Below are positions 1-11,715 of a stretch of DNA of 64,000 bases, piece by piece (position 1 is the stretch's first letter; each line of letters begins with the position of its first letter). Source of the stretch: Salvator merianae (taxonomy: Eukaryota > Chordata > Lepidosauria > Squamata > Teiidae). The notes under the pieces were generated by a model. That model was given only the letters and a program-made list of their open reading frames with translations. It did no database searches and had not been told where the DNA came from. The stretch covers positions 86,304,688-86,368,687 of the forward strand of contig QVOM02000025.1 in the NCBI GenBank assembly GCA_003586115.2, in the 5' to 3' direction. The position numbers were made by a program, and so were the translations under genes.

Positions 1-209
1 AAAAGGTGTCAGCTTCAGTGTGGGATTGAGCCTACCCGATGGTCGCTACTGGCTTCAGGTAGCCTTAGGGAGGGGTTTGAAGACTCTACTGCCTCCCCCA
101 AGGCTGCTGTCTTGAAGTCTTCATGTTTGCTCCCAGAGGGCCTTCTTTCCCTCCCTGCCTAGCCACAGAGGACTGGCATGGAAGAGCAACCCGTTTCATC
201 ACTGTGAGG

Positions 210-766
210 TAGGGGTGTGCACGAAGTTTCGTGCCACTCGGATTTTCGTCGAATTTGCGATCAGCGAAAGGAAGGGGTTCCCTTCCTTTGCCTTGGTCTC
301 CCTCCTCTGCTCTCGCTGCCTGACTCAGCCGGCGGGAGAGGAGGGCGATCAGCGAAAGGTAGGGGTTCCCTTCCTTTGCCTTGGTCTCCCTCCTCTGCCC
401 TCGCCGCCTGACTCAGCCGGCAGGAGAGGAGGGCGATCAGCGAAAGGAAGGGGTTCCCTTTCTTTTGTTGATTTCCCTCCTCTCCCGCTCACTGTCTCTC
501 ATTCCCCCTAGTCTGTCAGTCCCACGCGCACACTGACAGACTGGGGGGGGGGGATGAGAGAGAGGCGAGCGCCATCAGAAACAGAGAAATCAAGGCGAAG
601 GATCTTTTCTTCGCCTTGATTCCTCTGCTTCAGGTTGAGGCGAAAATCTTCGCCACGAAGACGAAGGGCTTCATTTTCGCACATATTTTTTCGTGCGAAA
701 ACGAAGCCCCGTAGCTTCGCAGGAATGCGAAGCAAAAGGGGAAAAGTGCCTTCGTGCACACCCCTA
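210..766. mobile_element. hAT-type non-autonomous DNA transposon, 557 bp
   Basis: The element begins TAGGGGTGTGCACGAA and ends with the inverted form (TTCGTGCACACCCCTA). It is flanked on both sides by the perfect 8-bp direct repeat CTGTGAGG (202-209 and 767-774), which is the target duplication expected of the hAT superfamily. Inside are tandem units of 88 bp starting at 259, 347 and 435 (GATCAGCGAAAGGAAGGGG...). There is a hairpin AGTCTGTCAGT/ACTGACAGACT at 510-542 and a second inverted repeat around 587-620. No transposase is encoded, so it must have been moved in trans. A larger relative lies at 46,902-47,775. Confidence 0.88.
259..522. repeat. 88-bp tandem repeat inside the hAT-type element
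   Basis: Three units start with GATCAGCGAAAG at 259, 347 and 435, an exact 88-bp period. The third unit decays into the following hairpin. The short open frames here are translations of this repeat and are not genes. Confidence 0.8.
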
Positions 767-1760
767 CTGTGAGGGCCTGCCCCAGTGCACGAAAAGCAGC
801 ATCACAACTGCTTTTTGTGACTGAGGTTTTGGTGGCTTGTAGGGGATTTGAAGTCTCTCCGTGCACCCTCATGACCCTTCAGCAGGAGGCGCTGTGGAGA
901 CAACCTGACTGCAACAAAGCTCCAAACCGCTTTGAGAACTGTGTGGAGATGCGCCCCCAAAACCCCATCTAGAGTACAAAGTGGCAAACACATTTTGATG
1001 AGGTGCAGTTCCCTCCAGCCAGATGGTACTGATCCAGACCACAACTTGCTGTGGCCCAAACCAGTGGGACCTGCGGGTCCAGAACCACTGGTTCGGTTCA
1101 CATTGAGGCAAGGCAGAAAGCTCCAAATCTCTAGTCATACTAAAATGTATAAATATAAATTCAATGTTCTTTCATTGTTGGAACTCAAAGAACAGGAATC
1201 TATGCAAGCAAGAGGAATATAACCCTGACTCACACCTTCCCAGCAAGAAAGCCCAAATTCAGAACACCATTTTTTTAAAAAGTTCCCAGAAACTGGGACA
1301 GAATCATGTATAATAGATGGTGGATACAGTGTATTTGAATGCTGTTTTAAGACAAAACTGCTTTCTTCTCGCCAAGGTGCGTGACTGACTCTTTGCTTCG
1401 CACAGCTGCTCAGCTTGATGCATCATACTGCCTGCTATGCAAAGAAACCAGCATCACATTCTGAAAGTAACGGCACATTGATATTGCAGTGTGGGTTTCA
1501 CAAAACATTTGCTCCACATTTGGGAACGTGGGTGGAAAGTGAATTTTGCTGATTCAGAAGTTGGGAAAGCAATTAGAAAGGGTCATTTTTTTCCACTTAG
1601 GTCTGATAGCTTGAAGGTGAATATCCGGAAGCGGAGGATAACTGGCAGGGCATATGAGGTGATGGAGGCGCTCAGGGTGATCTGTTCACTAGCTCGTGAA
1701 CTCACTAGCCTCTGAGTTAGTTAAAGGTACAGATGTAGCTGTTGTGAAATAGTAATCAAA
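767..1760. other. Unassigned non-coding stretch
   Basis: Apart from the target duplication at its left edge, I see no recognisable gene, RNA or repeat boundary here. Part of 1,000-1,110 resembles the interior of the GGGCC-terminus elements (GATCCAGACC..., CCACTGGTTCGGTTC), but no termini are visible. Confidence 0.4.
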
Positions 1761-1975
1761 GGAGGGTAGCATCCAGCGACAGCTCATCACTTTAAGAGCG
1801 GGTGTTCGCACGTCACTGGAAGGGGCAATTGTTGGCTGTGGAGTTTGCATTTTGCTGCAGCAGGCCACTGCAAGACCTTCCTCTGTGTGTGTGTTTTTGT
1901 GGCCAGTGATCTCCCCTACTAGTGACATGCGAACAGCTACGCTTAAAGCAATGAGCTGTCATTGGTAGCATCCTA
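1761..1975. mobile_element. Palindromic element, TTTAAG-GCGGGTGTTCGC family (family P2)
   Basis: Imperfect inverted arms at about 1,761-1,817 and 1,921-1,975 share GGTAGCATCC, GACAGCTCAT, CTTTAAG and TGTTCGCA..GTCACT. Related full palindromes occur at 14,424-14,652, 23,532-23,735 and 50,125-50,332. This is the most diverged copy. It has no coding capacity and is probably a fold-back MITE. Confidence 0.6.
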
Positions 1976-3719
1976 GCAAAAGATGTCATTGTCTGGCTCT
2001 CTTCTTTCTAAGGGCCAAGCACAAGAGTTCTCCAAACATTTCTTTACTAAAATAACAAGGCCATGGTCATGCCTCATTTTTTTTTAAAGACAGAGGCTGG
2101 TTTAAGTCCTTGGAGACCAGATGCTAAGTTGTGTTCCTGGTTTTCTGGAGGACTCTCCTGTCTGGAATGGGATTATTATAAATTTGGATAATCCCAGCAC
2201 TGAGTCTGTTTCACCAAGAAACGGACTCAGCCAGGTCTCTTCTCACTGCCCACCTGATGCCCCTTCTGCCACCTCTCGTTGCCCCCCCATTGCCCCACCA
2301 CCACAGCGGCCTCCCAATGCCCACCTGCTTCCTCCCACTACTATAGCAGCGTCCTGCCATCACCCCAATGCCCCCACTTCCAGGGGTGCCTTCTGCCACC
2401 TCCCTGATGCCCCCACCACTGCAGTTGCCTCCTGCCACCAACACTGTCACCCCTGAGCCCCTATCCCCCCACTCCCCCTGCCCCAACTTACCTTTTACCA
2501 GAGGATCGGCAAGGGCTTGGTTGACAGCAGCAGTGGTGTGACCAGGCCAGAGGAGGCCCCAAACAACCTCAGTCTCCTGTCTGTCCCAGGGATAGACTAA
2601 AACCTAAAAGAGTGACCACAGCCCAAATGTACAAGTATAGCCATGAAGGACAAAATCTGCAACAAGAATCTGTGCCCATAATCTCTCCCCAGATAAATTT
2701 TGCTATGTGCAACGTAGGTATAGGGTTTGTGGGAACCTGCAAAATTCTCAGGGATAAGAGTCAATCTATAGCTTCCCTTTTGCCTTGCCTTACACAGTCA
2801 GAGTCACGCCTCTTTCCCTGAATGCTTGTCTTGATCCTCATCTGCCAGCAGTGTCTCCTCCTAAATGTAGGCTTAACTCCAGGGAACTTGCTTAGAGTCT
2901 GCCCCTGCTCCTTCTTATAAGCTAATGAAGAACCAGGTTCCTCCATGTCTATTTTAGGTTGTCTCTGCACATGAGGTGACACTGGCCTCAGGGTGGCTGG
3001 GAGTGGCATGAGCTCTACCAATCCATCACCAGAGCACCGGGGTGTGGAGGTTCTTTCAAGAATTCATGTGGCCCATTCAGGCTCTGGCTACCTCAGTGAC
3101 AACTGGATGTTGACCTGGACGCCAGAGGTGAATGGAGACCACTGCTGACTTTTCTGCCTGTCCTGACAGCATGGTGGCAGGTGATGCACTGCAACCAAGG
3201 CAACATAGCAGTGGTGAACTGTTAAGTCATTGGATTACTTGTGGTCAAGAAACATGCAAGTGATTGAGCAGGGAATGGAGTTGACCACATAGGCAGAAAA
3301 TTGGGAAAGCAGCTTCCAGAAAGCCCCAGGAAAAGAATGATTTCAAGGACCAGATCCTGGTTCATGAGCAGAACACTGAGTAGATCTCCAATTGCCAGAG
3401 AAGTTGCCTTCATTGTGGGCTTCTGCGGGGAAGCACCACAATTGCCTCTCAAAAGGATGTCTCCTTGGATCCATTTCAGAGCTCAGTCATGTTTTTCAAA
3501 ATGGCAACTTGCAGTGCCTGTGCTCAGGATGGAAAACTGCGCCTTGCAAAACAGGGACCTTGAGGCTGCATAATCACGGTGAGGGATTTGTTGCCACCAG
3601 ACGTAGAGAAATGGCAGTGTAGACACATTGCTTAGGGACCACCCACAGGAAAGTGGAGACACAGCCTTTGTTCCTCCTGTGTGCCCCATGGTGCACCTCA
3701 GAAGGAACATTGTTTGGGA
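1976..3719. other. Unassigned stretch with a C-rich segment
   Basis: A cytosine-rich, loosely repetitive segment occupies about 2,240-2,480 (CCCCCATTGCCCC, CACCTGCTTCC and similar). Its proline-rich translation is a composition effect. The short open frames around 3,220-3,620 on both strands overlap one another, and I could not match them to any protein. Confidence 0.4.
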
Positions 3720-3800
3720 GTGGCCATAGTTTAGTGGAAGAGTGATGAACTTGAAAGGGACGGCTGCAGATTCAACCTCCAGCATCTTCCTGAAAGAAGG
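3720..3800 (+). mobile_element. tRNA-derived SINE head fragment
   Basis: GTGGCCATAGTTTAGTGGAAGAG resembles the A-box part of a tRNA-like SINE head. It is followed at about 3,768 by GCAGATTCAACCTCC in the B-box position. The body and tail are not recognisable, so this is a truncated or decayed copy, related to the one at 56,275-56,405. Confidence 0.5.
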
Positions 3801-4313
3801 TGATTGCAAACCACTTCTTTATACGCCAAGAAAACTGTTTGGAAGTGTTCATGACCAAGGGTCAATCCCAATTGAGTGGCACCGAACAACAGGAGAAATC
3901 TGGAGAAATATTTCTGTGGTTTGTTCTGAATCCCCAACAGATGAGGTTCATTGTTTGTGAGAAAAGGAGGGGAACCTCTTTAAAAAGCAATGTAATGCAA
4001 ATGCAATTTTAATGAATAATGTCATATGATACTAAGCCACCAATTTATCCTCCAATCCAGAAATCCCTCTAACACGATAATACCATTCAGTTGTCACCGA
4101 AAAGTGATGATGAAGCTATTGCAGTAGTTTCCACTATGCTCTGGAAGAACAAAACAATTATCACAATATTCTTTGTTGCAGTCAGGAGAGCTGGAATTTA
4201 GAGGAGAGAACATAAAACGGAAAGCTATTTACAAGCTAGGAGCTGGACAGCTGCAAGTTCAATGCTACCAGAAAGGCATCCATTCCTTCCAAGATAAGCA
4301 CTCCCAAGGCTGA
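3801..4313. other. Unassigned non-coding stretch
   Basis: AT-rich sequence without a gene or repeat that I can name. Confidence 0.35.
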
Positions 4314-4850
4314 GGGCCTGTTCGCACTTGCCGGTCTGGTATGGACTAACAGTACCATACCAGGTTGGTAAGGATCCAGTGCAGTGGTAACCACTGGCAC
4401 TACAAGCAATAAACTAGCTCCATACCTGTCCAGTAGTGCTTGTAGTGTGAATGGCCAGCTCAGGGCTGCTCAGTTTGGCAAGGCAACATCTGAAGCAACA
4501 TCCAGTTGTCATGATAATCTGGCAGCTGCACACAACTGCATAGCCACAGTTGTGCCACCACGCCCACTTGCCGTGCCACACCCAGAAGATGGTGTGCAAC
4601 CAGCTCCCCAGGAGAAGTTCTGCCATTCCTGGGCAGACTGTGAGCTACTTTTTAGCAGTCCACAGCTGGATCACTCCCAGGAGGGTTATCCCACTCTGGA
4701 GTGGCTCCAAAGGCAGAGCAATGCAGATGCACCTGACCAGCAAGTGGATAGAACCCCTCTAGCCAGTAGATGCAATATTAGTCTCTGGCATCAAAACAGT
4801 GTCAGGGATGGCCAACTAGAAGATCGATGGTTTCACAGTCCAAACTAGGA
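4314..4850. mobile_element. GGGCC-terminus element, left end clear
   Basis: It begins GGGCCTGTTCGCACTTG, the terminus shared by many elements in this window. It continues with the short inverted repeat GGTATGG..CCATACC. The right terminus is not visible. A second terminus-like sequence, GGACAGTTTCCACACTTACC, lies at about 4,848 and may open another diverged copy. The 154-residue open frame here is not protein-like. Confidence 0.55.
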
Positions 4851-5469
4851 CAGTTTCCACACTTACCTGTATCCCAAGACAGAGCATGAAAAACAGCACT
4901 GAGGGTGCTTGCTGCCTTCTTCCCTTCCTGCCACTGCCATTCAGCAGGACAGGTGGCTCTCCCAAAAGGGTCCAGTGCCATGTCTCATCTCTGGGAACTG
5001 AAGGTAATATGGACTTTGTGGTGCACAGCCGTCCAGATTCTTAGTCTCTAAATAGCCTTATCCTCCATGGATTTGTCACATTTGCCATCTAGGACCATCC
5101 AAGCTGGAGGTCTTCCTTGCACCTTGTGGTAGATCAATCACTGTAATGTGCAGTATGGAGAAACACTGTTGCCTGTTCCGAATCTCCCAAGATCCAGGTT
5201 CATTGTGTGAGAACATGTTCATACTTAGTCCTTGAAGTGAGTCCAGAGTGGCAAGTTTTGTGACATGGGAACTGTCCTGGATCTGTCTCTAGAGGAAGAG
5301 CATTCCATAATTGCTACTCACATTTCCATAAGAACACATTGAAATATTCTAACCCCCCCTCTACATATGAAAAACAGCATTATATTCAAAACAGTATAAT
5401 TAAAAACACTAGGAGCAGGAAGAGCTCTGTGTTACAAGCTCTACCTGATGTAATATGACTGACTGTACG
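4851..5469. other. Unassigned stretch, possible decayed GGGCC-type element
   Basis: The first 20 bases look like a TIR (CAGTTTCCACACTTACC). Nothing else is recognisable. Confidence 0.35.
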
Positions 5470-5690
5470 TGACACTGTAGTGTAGGGGCTACATGGTGAG
5501 GCCAGAACATGGGAGTACCTGGGTTTAGATCCTCACCTGCTCACAAAAGCAAACTGGGTGACCCTCAGCCAAACCTGCTTGCAGGGTTGTCGTAAGGATA
5601 AGAAGGAAGAGGAAGGAACAGTGTAAGTTGCCTTGAGCTTTTTGGAAGATTGATAGAATATAAATGGTATGACTAGATAAACAAACGGGC
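5470..5690 (+). mobile_element. tRNA-derived SINE
   Basis: The B-box-like GGGTTTAGATCCTCACC lies at 5,521-5,537, downstream of a degenerate A-box. The body (GTGACCCTCAGCC, GGGTTGTCGTAAGGATAAG) and the tail (GTAAGTTGCCTTGAGC... followed by ATATAAATGG) are typical of vertebrate SINEs whose 3' end imitates a LINE. The short open frames on the opposite strand are not genes. Confidence 0.7.
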
Positions 5691-6080
5691 AATTCACACA
5701 AAATGCCACTGAAGATTGCAAATACTCTGGGCAGTGTGAGCAAACCTGATTAGAACTGCATGTGGTGTGAACAAGCACTGAATTACAATGTCAAAAGACA
5801 TTGGTAATCAGAAGGCACTGAATGAGTCCAGTGTTGTAGTATTGTGAGAGGAAGATGGAATGCTCACATTTGCTGTGTCATAAAAGAAAAGGGAGTCAAC
5901 AAAACCACACTTGCCTGAGGAGTAGACAAATTAGGGCATTAGAGCAATTAAAAAAAAAATCGTGCCAGAAGAGGAAAAGAGAAATTTAAAAAATATTTAC
6001 ACTTTTGCAAAGCATGGAACAACAACAAAAATCTGTATAGTGTTTCATTCCTACAGTACTAATCCTACTGTAAGAGTGAA
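5691..6080. other. Unassigned non-coding stretch
   Basis: AT-rich sequence with no recognised feature. Confidence 0.35.
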
Positions 6081-6254
6081 AGGCAAGCAGGATTCCTCTA
6101 AAGGCCATTTGCAGAGTTGAGAGCAGGTGAAGGTTTTGCATTTGTCTTCTGCTTGAGAAGCCCAGAAGCAATTAGTGGATCACTGTGGGAAACAGGATGC
6201 TGGACTAGATGGACTGTGGCCTGATTCAGCAGGATTTCATTAAAGTTCTTACAA
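6081..6254 (+). repeat. CR1-like LINE 3' end (tail family)
   Basis: The core reads AGGCCATTTGCAG..., AGCAGGTGAAGGTTTTGC, CCCAGAAGCAAT and GGATGCTGGACTAGATGG. This repeat recurs many times in the window, and at 28,851-29,170 it forms the 3' UTR of a coding CR1-like LINE. The terminal TTATGTTC repeats are eroded here. Confidence 0.75.
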
Positions 6255-6257
6255 GAT

Positions 6258-6513
6258 CAGACAAATTCTTGGAGGACAGGTGTTATCAATGGCTACTAGA
6301 ATGCATGACCAGATACAACCTCTGAGGTGGAGCGACAGGCAGGATGCCTCTAAAGGCCATTTGCAGGAAATTGAGAACAGGTGAAGATTTTGCTTTTGTC
6401 TTCAGCTTGAGTATACCCAGAAGCAAATGGTGCCCCACTGCACGAGACAGGATGTTGTACTAGATAGGTTGTGACCCAATCCAGCAAGGCTGCTCTTAAG
6501 TTCTTATGTTCTG
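6258..6513 (+). repeat. CR1-like LINE 3' end (tail family)
   Basis: A second, adjacent copy of the same tail ends TTAAGTTCTTATGTTC, the octamer-like 3' terminus typical of CR1-clade LINEs. It includes the upstream GGCTACTAGAATGCATGA segment, which recurs inverted in the minus-strand copies. Confidence 0.78.
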
Positions 6514-6668
6514 TCATGTGTCAAACAAAGAGTGATATGATAGCGTAAAATAATTGCTTGATAAATTAAATAGTCACATTGTGAGGCCATGCAAGATCTC
6601 CACGTAGCAGGTTGAAAAGACTATAATGTAAGCCTGCTACTGGAAAAACGTTAAATAAAAACAGGCTT

Positions 6669-6962
6669 GGGCCCTTTTCTCACTTTCCATTTTAGAATAG
6701 GAACCGGGCTTCCAGCACTTGCAGTGTAAATATTGGTTGCCCACCATGTCAGTGGCTGTGTAAATATCTGGCCACTGCCATGGTGACCGGGGACGCAGCA
6801 TGCAGCTGTGCAGATGCAGTCACGCTGCACTGCAGCCTGCAGCATTCACACCCAGAAGTAGGTGCAAATGCTGTGTACCAGGAGCAGTCCAGGTGCTCCC
6901 GGTACAGCTGTGGACAACAAAATGTGGATGCACTGTGCTAGTGCACTCAAGTGTGAATAGGC
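6669..6962. mobile_element. GGGCC-terminus element, about 294 bp
   Basis: The left end is GGGCCCTTTTCTCACTTTCC and the right end is AAGTGTGAATAGGCT, which are roughly inverted. The interior has no coding potential. The target duplication is not clear. Confidence 0.6.
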
Positions 6963-6968
6963 TGTAAG

Positions 6969-7450
6969 ACCTTTTCTGAACTTACCCACAGTTCAAGCCA
7001 GTATGAGGCCTAGCCCTCTTCTGGGCCTCTCTCTTCCACATTCTGGTGCAGACTAGAGAAAACCTGCCATCTGTTAGACTGGTAGGTCCACAATGGACAC
7101 AGTATAGCCTGGTCTAGGTGGCCAAAATGGCCTCCTAGATTGGAATACTGATAAACCTGTTTTAACCGGTCTACTGGTGGCCCAGGGGCAGCTAGGGAGG
7201 CATGAGGAAGGGGACATGCCACCATGGGACCCATTTAGTTCTTGGCCATCGGAGCCACCTCAAAAAACTCCAAAGCTTGAACAAGCTTCAGATCAGTGTG
7301 GGGCAGCACAGGGCCTAGCCCAGAACAGGCCATTCAAGTTCAGAGAGCCTTTTTCTGGGTTATGTGGGCCGCTCCAGCTCAGAACTGCTCCATTCAGAGT
7401 GGTTCCAGCTGGATTGCTTCAGACCTTGCAAGTCTGCAAACAGCCTAAGT
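6969..7450. mobile_element. GGGCC-terminus element, decayed
   Basis: The left end is GACCTTTTCTGAACTTACC. The interior shares words with the other long members (CCTGGTCTAG, GGTCTACTGGTGG, CCATGGGACCC). I could not place the right terminus. The 125-residue open frame at 7,177-7,554 lies across this element and is judged spurious. Confidence 0.5.
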
Positions 7451-8360
7451 CTAAAAAAACATCTAATTCATCATGGTTGAAAAGCCCTGTATTGCCAAGA
7501 GTACTGCATAAAGAAGCTATAACTATGGAGACCAAAGATACCAGTCAAACATGACATTCCTTTACTCCACCTGACAGAGGTGAAAGAATAACTCTTCTAA
7601 GCGACAACTATAGGAGACTATGCCAATAGAAATTATTTCCTAATAGTATTCGTTAGAAGCTTTCACTTGGAGAGAAACTGTGAAGTGCTTGGATGGGTGG
7701 GAGAAATCAATTCTACGATATACCAGAGTAGTATATATTTTTAAAAAGATAATTTCCGCATTCATTCATTTTGCTATTACCATAGTATTTCATAGCTAAC
7801 TGGCTTGCTTTTTCCACATATTGATTACACAGAAAACCATTGGTTGTTAGAGTTGATAGCTGTATACCACCTTAAGGGTCAAAGGTAAATTCCTAGCAAC
7901 CGAGTGTGAAGAAGAGAATCACACAAGAGTTTTTGGGGGCATCCATTTTCGAGAATCTGTGGACAAACTGTCACACAGTTTAAAAACAGGTGACTTTCTC
8001 TTTCTTCCTTGTCATTGTCTTCCTTGTCTCCCATAGGCTGCCACTGGCCAATTATTCATGGACCTTATTGGCCAGTGGCTGTAGCAGACTGAGACTGGAT
8101 CAAAGCCTCTGTAGACTCTGTAGCCTCCATCCCCATCTGCCCCAAACTGCATGAGGTGGCCCAAGAATGGTTATTTTTGAATCTACAAAAGGAAATCACA
8201 AAAATGTTTTTTTAATATTGCTTATCTGTCCCTAGAGCCTCAAATGCACCCCAGAAGTGCCCATTTTAGCATATCTGATCACACCCTATGTTTGTGTTCT
8301 ATTTATAGTCTTCTCAAAGACTGCATTCCTGAACAGTAAAAAAGTGCATCTTTGAACAGA
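7451..8360. other. Unassigned non-coding stretch
   Basis: AT-rich sequence with no gene or repeat I can identify. Confidence 0.35.
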
Positions 8361-8510
8361 CTTAGAGAGGGCTTAGAGGTGCTTCACAGGTCAGTTTGTT
8401 CAAAGGTCAGTCTGACCCTCCACCTCTCATGAATGCTGTCAACTAGAAAAGGTGGATTAGAGATGGGACGAGAACACGAGGGACATGTGATACTGTCTCT
8501 AAGATGCTTT
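8361..8510. mobile_element. Short repeat, CTTAGAGGTG family (family P3)
   Basis: The core (GCTTAGAGGTG, CCACCTCTCATGAAT, AAAGGTGGATTAGAGATGGGA, ACTGTCTCTAAG) recurs at 8,932-9,062 and, inverted, at 48,391-48,544. Both ends carry TCTAAG/CTTAGA-type words in opposite orientation, which suggests a MITE. Confidence 0.6.
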
Positions 8511-8931
8511 TGAGATGCATTACTTGCTATGTGGGAACACAACCTTAGAGATGGCTTAAGGGGAGTGTACCAGCCCAAAATGAAGTAATGAAACCTTTCT
8601 TGGAAATTTGGACTCCTGTGTGGCGTTTCTCTATTACAGTTGGAGGTTTCATTCTACTGCACAATTGTTGTCTCTGGGTGTACTGTATGCACTTAGTTAA
8701 TTTTATTGTAGAGTCAAGTTTAAAATAACTGGAACTAGCCAAATTTTAAGGGGGAGGGATGGGGAGTTTCTGTGCTATTTGTGATGTGACTTTTTATTCT
8801 TTTTGTTTTATGTACAGATTTGTTTGTCTTATGATGTGTAGAGACACTGCAGTTAAGTTCTTATGTTTTGTGTGTTTTATTCAGGTATTGTTTGTGGTTA
8901 ATAAAACCATTTAATAAAAAAAGAGAGAAAG

Positions 8932-9062
8932 AGATGGCTTAGTGATGGTTCACAGGTTGGATCATTCACAAGCCAGTCTGCCCTTCCTCCCCTCATGAAT
9001 AAAGGTGGATCAGAGGTGCGGCAAGAACTAAAGGACCACATGCTACTATCTCTAAGGTGTTT
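8932..9062. mobile_element. Short repeat, CTTAGAGGTG family (family P3)
   Basis: Same core as 8,361-8,510: ATGGCTTAGTGATGG, GCCAGTCTGCCC, CCTCATGAATAAAGGTGGAT, CTATCTCTAAGGTG. It lies about 570 bp from the first copy in the same orientation. Confidence 0.6.
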
Positions 9063-11567
9063 GGGGCAGCCTTTGTTTTTTTGTTTTTTGTTTTGGTTAA
9101 TCCTAGATCCTGGCTTAGCGCCTAAAATCATATGATTGCACACAATAGAAACAGTTTAATCTAGTAAAGCTTTCCCTCTATTAATATAGTTGTATGGATT
9201 TTCAATTTCCTCCTTACTATTTCCAACTTCCCTTGATCCATACTTCATGCATTCCATGTTCCTATAACAAGGCTTTTCTTTACAGCTTCATATTTTCTCT
9301 TTCTCCCTGGCAACATCTGCAGTTAGAGCTCTGTAAGGCTTTCGACTAGCAGTATCATAAACATCACTGGGACTTGGAATAATCCTCAGCTCTGCCTCAG
9401 TAGCATTAGGGACTTATCTTCTGGCAGGATCTCATTCAATCTGGTTTGTCTGTCCATATGGTTTTCTTGGTAAAAAAAAAAACAGTACAGGAGCGGTTTA
9501 CCAAAGTCTTCTCTTGTGCAGTATATAACACAATCTCATACCACAGCTGTTGAGCATGGGTGGTAGGCTTTATTCTGGCATCTCACCTTTGACCTGTTCA
9601 CCCCATGTGCCCCTCGTAGCAGTTTTGCCTCCTGTTGGCTTAAAGTCCAAAGGAATTTTATTCAATTTTGGTAAGGGGAGGAGGTTCTTTTACATCTTGC
9701 ACCACATCGCAAACAAAATTTGCATTTCTCACAACAAACAAACTTGAAAGGCAAAACCAAAGGAGATGCACAGAGACACCAGAGACATTTGATTCGGAGT
9801 GCCATCCTCTCATCCCTGGGTGAGAGGCTTGTGAATTCCCTTTCCAGGAAGGATATCCAAAAAAATGCTTGCTCCATTTCTGTTCTTTCAGATGCTGCTA
9901 TCAGAAAGGCTACCAAAGCACTTAGTAATTTTCTCCACGCCCATGTAAGACAATGTAAGTCACAGGGATCCCAAGTGTTTCATCAGAAGCTTTCAGGTTC
10001 TGCTGGGAGATGACTGCCACAGAACAGGGGTGGGGATCATGTGGGGTTCGGTGCGTAAGACAGCACATAGATGACCGGAGAACCCAAGATGAATTAGGTG
10101 GTTACAGACAGCTACCATTATGAGAGGGAAAATGTGTACAAAGAAAGGAATTGCATGGTAAGGACAACAAAAGATTTACCCTCACCACTTCCACCATTAG
10201 GGCAGGATCCACACGGCACATTAAATGCATGGACATGGTGATCACATGTCACTGCTCCCATCAGACCTGCAATCACCCTCAGAGGCATCCAAAGCATGAA
10301 AAACATGAAAAACAGATCTGAGAGTGATACCACTGCTGTTCAGGTGAAAGATGGCAGCACTTGTGATTTACCTGCTATGCTATCTTCCTGAGGTCATTAA
10401 GTGAAGCACAGAAAATGGCCGACTTCTGGGACTATTCCCCGTGCTTCACTAAACGGCACTGGCGGGAAATTTCAGAGTTGGGGAATGTTCATCCCCTGGC
10501 TTCATTGTTCACAGCAATGAGAGCTAGGGGGCATACAAATAGTGGGCCTCTCACCTCTAAGGCAGGTCTCCTTCCCCTTCCTTTCGGGCACATATGTCTC
10601 ACTTCTGTGGGTGCATCAACTGTTCTCCATCAATTGATATGCACAGCTACTACTGCCATGCCATGCCATGCCTATTCTTCCTCTTTGGGAGTATCCAGAC
10701 CACAGTGGCATTAGACTTTTCCATGCAAAAGTGCTCAATGCCACCCCAGGGTGGCATGTGAACTGTTCACATGTCCCTTGCCTTGTGTCTCACCCTCTTT
10801 GAAGTTGACAACTCAGATTCAGATCTGAGCTGTCATCTCAAAATACAGAAGACCTTCTATCTGACCTTTTCTGGCATGATGCCTGTGCAAAGTATGCAGT
10901 CTCACTGCCACCGTGTGACCACATTTAACCACAGTGCCCATGGGGCTTCTTTAGGGCATCTACCACTGTGTGTGGGGGTGCAGCCTTTGTCTAATGTGCT
11001 TTTTTTATCCCATTTGTCTTTCACCATTCTGAGGAATAGCCAGGGACTCTGTAAAGCTGAACTCTCTCACCAATCTGCAAACGAGAAGCGTATGACTATT
11101 TTGCCTTTAAGAGTTGATTCTATGTATCAGCTACTTCATTCTTAATAAGTACTGCTATATGTTTTCCCTGTAAATAGTTTGTTTACCTGAATGGTAAATT
11201 CCATTTCAAACGTGCTGCTCCACTTCACATTGCCATTTAGGATGCCACTGGTACTTACCTGGCCAGAGCAGGAGAGTCCCTGCACACCTGCTTGGACTCT
11301 AGTGTTCATCACTCCAAAGTGTCAAGGCCATGGCTAGGGATGGTGGGAGATACAATATAATGACACTTGGGATTCTGCATAGGTTCCTTGTCCTTGATCA
11401 AAATGACCCATCTGTAATTTCCTGGAGCTCCCCACTCATACCCTGGATGAAGTTACGATGTGCATGAGGAAGAGCCCAACAATTTCTTCCCATTCAACAA
11501 GAGGAAATCAACTTAAGATTTGTGGAAAGATATAGGGCTTACCTGGTTATAAAATACATTCAGCAGC
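9063..11567. other. Unassigned stretch with one weak open frame
   Basis: No repeat family is recognisable. The plus-strand open frame in 9,720-10,013 has unbiased composition but no family I know and no clear splice sites. Tandem ATGCC words lie near 10,657-10,672. Confidence 0.35.
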
Positions 11568-11635
11568 TGTCTCTGTCTCTGTCTCTGTCTCTGTCTCTGT
11601 CTCTGTCTCTGTCTCTGTCTCTGTCTCTGTCTCTG

Positions 11636-11715
<80 letters not shown>
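11568..11715 (+). repeat. Microsatellite (TCTCTG)n-(CT)n-(CA)n
   Basis: Ten or so TCTCTG units pass into a long CT run with one interruption, then a CA run. The Ser-Leu and Arg-Glu/Arg-Asp open frames on the two strands are translations of this repeat. Confidence 0.97.

Noticed and set aside
2121..2486. Proline/alanine-rich 111-residue frame
   Set aside because: A C-rich, loosely repetitive stretch with no domain. The opposite strand gives an equally long Gly-rich frame.
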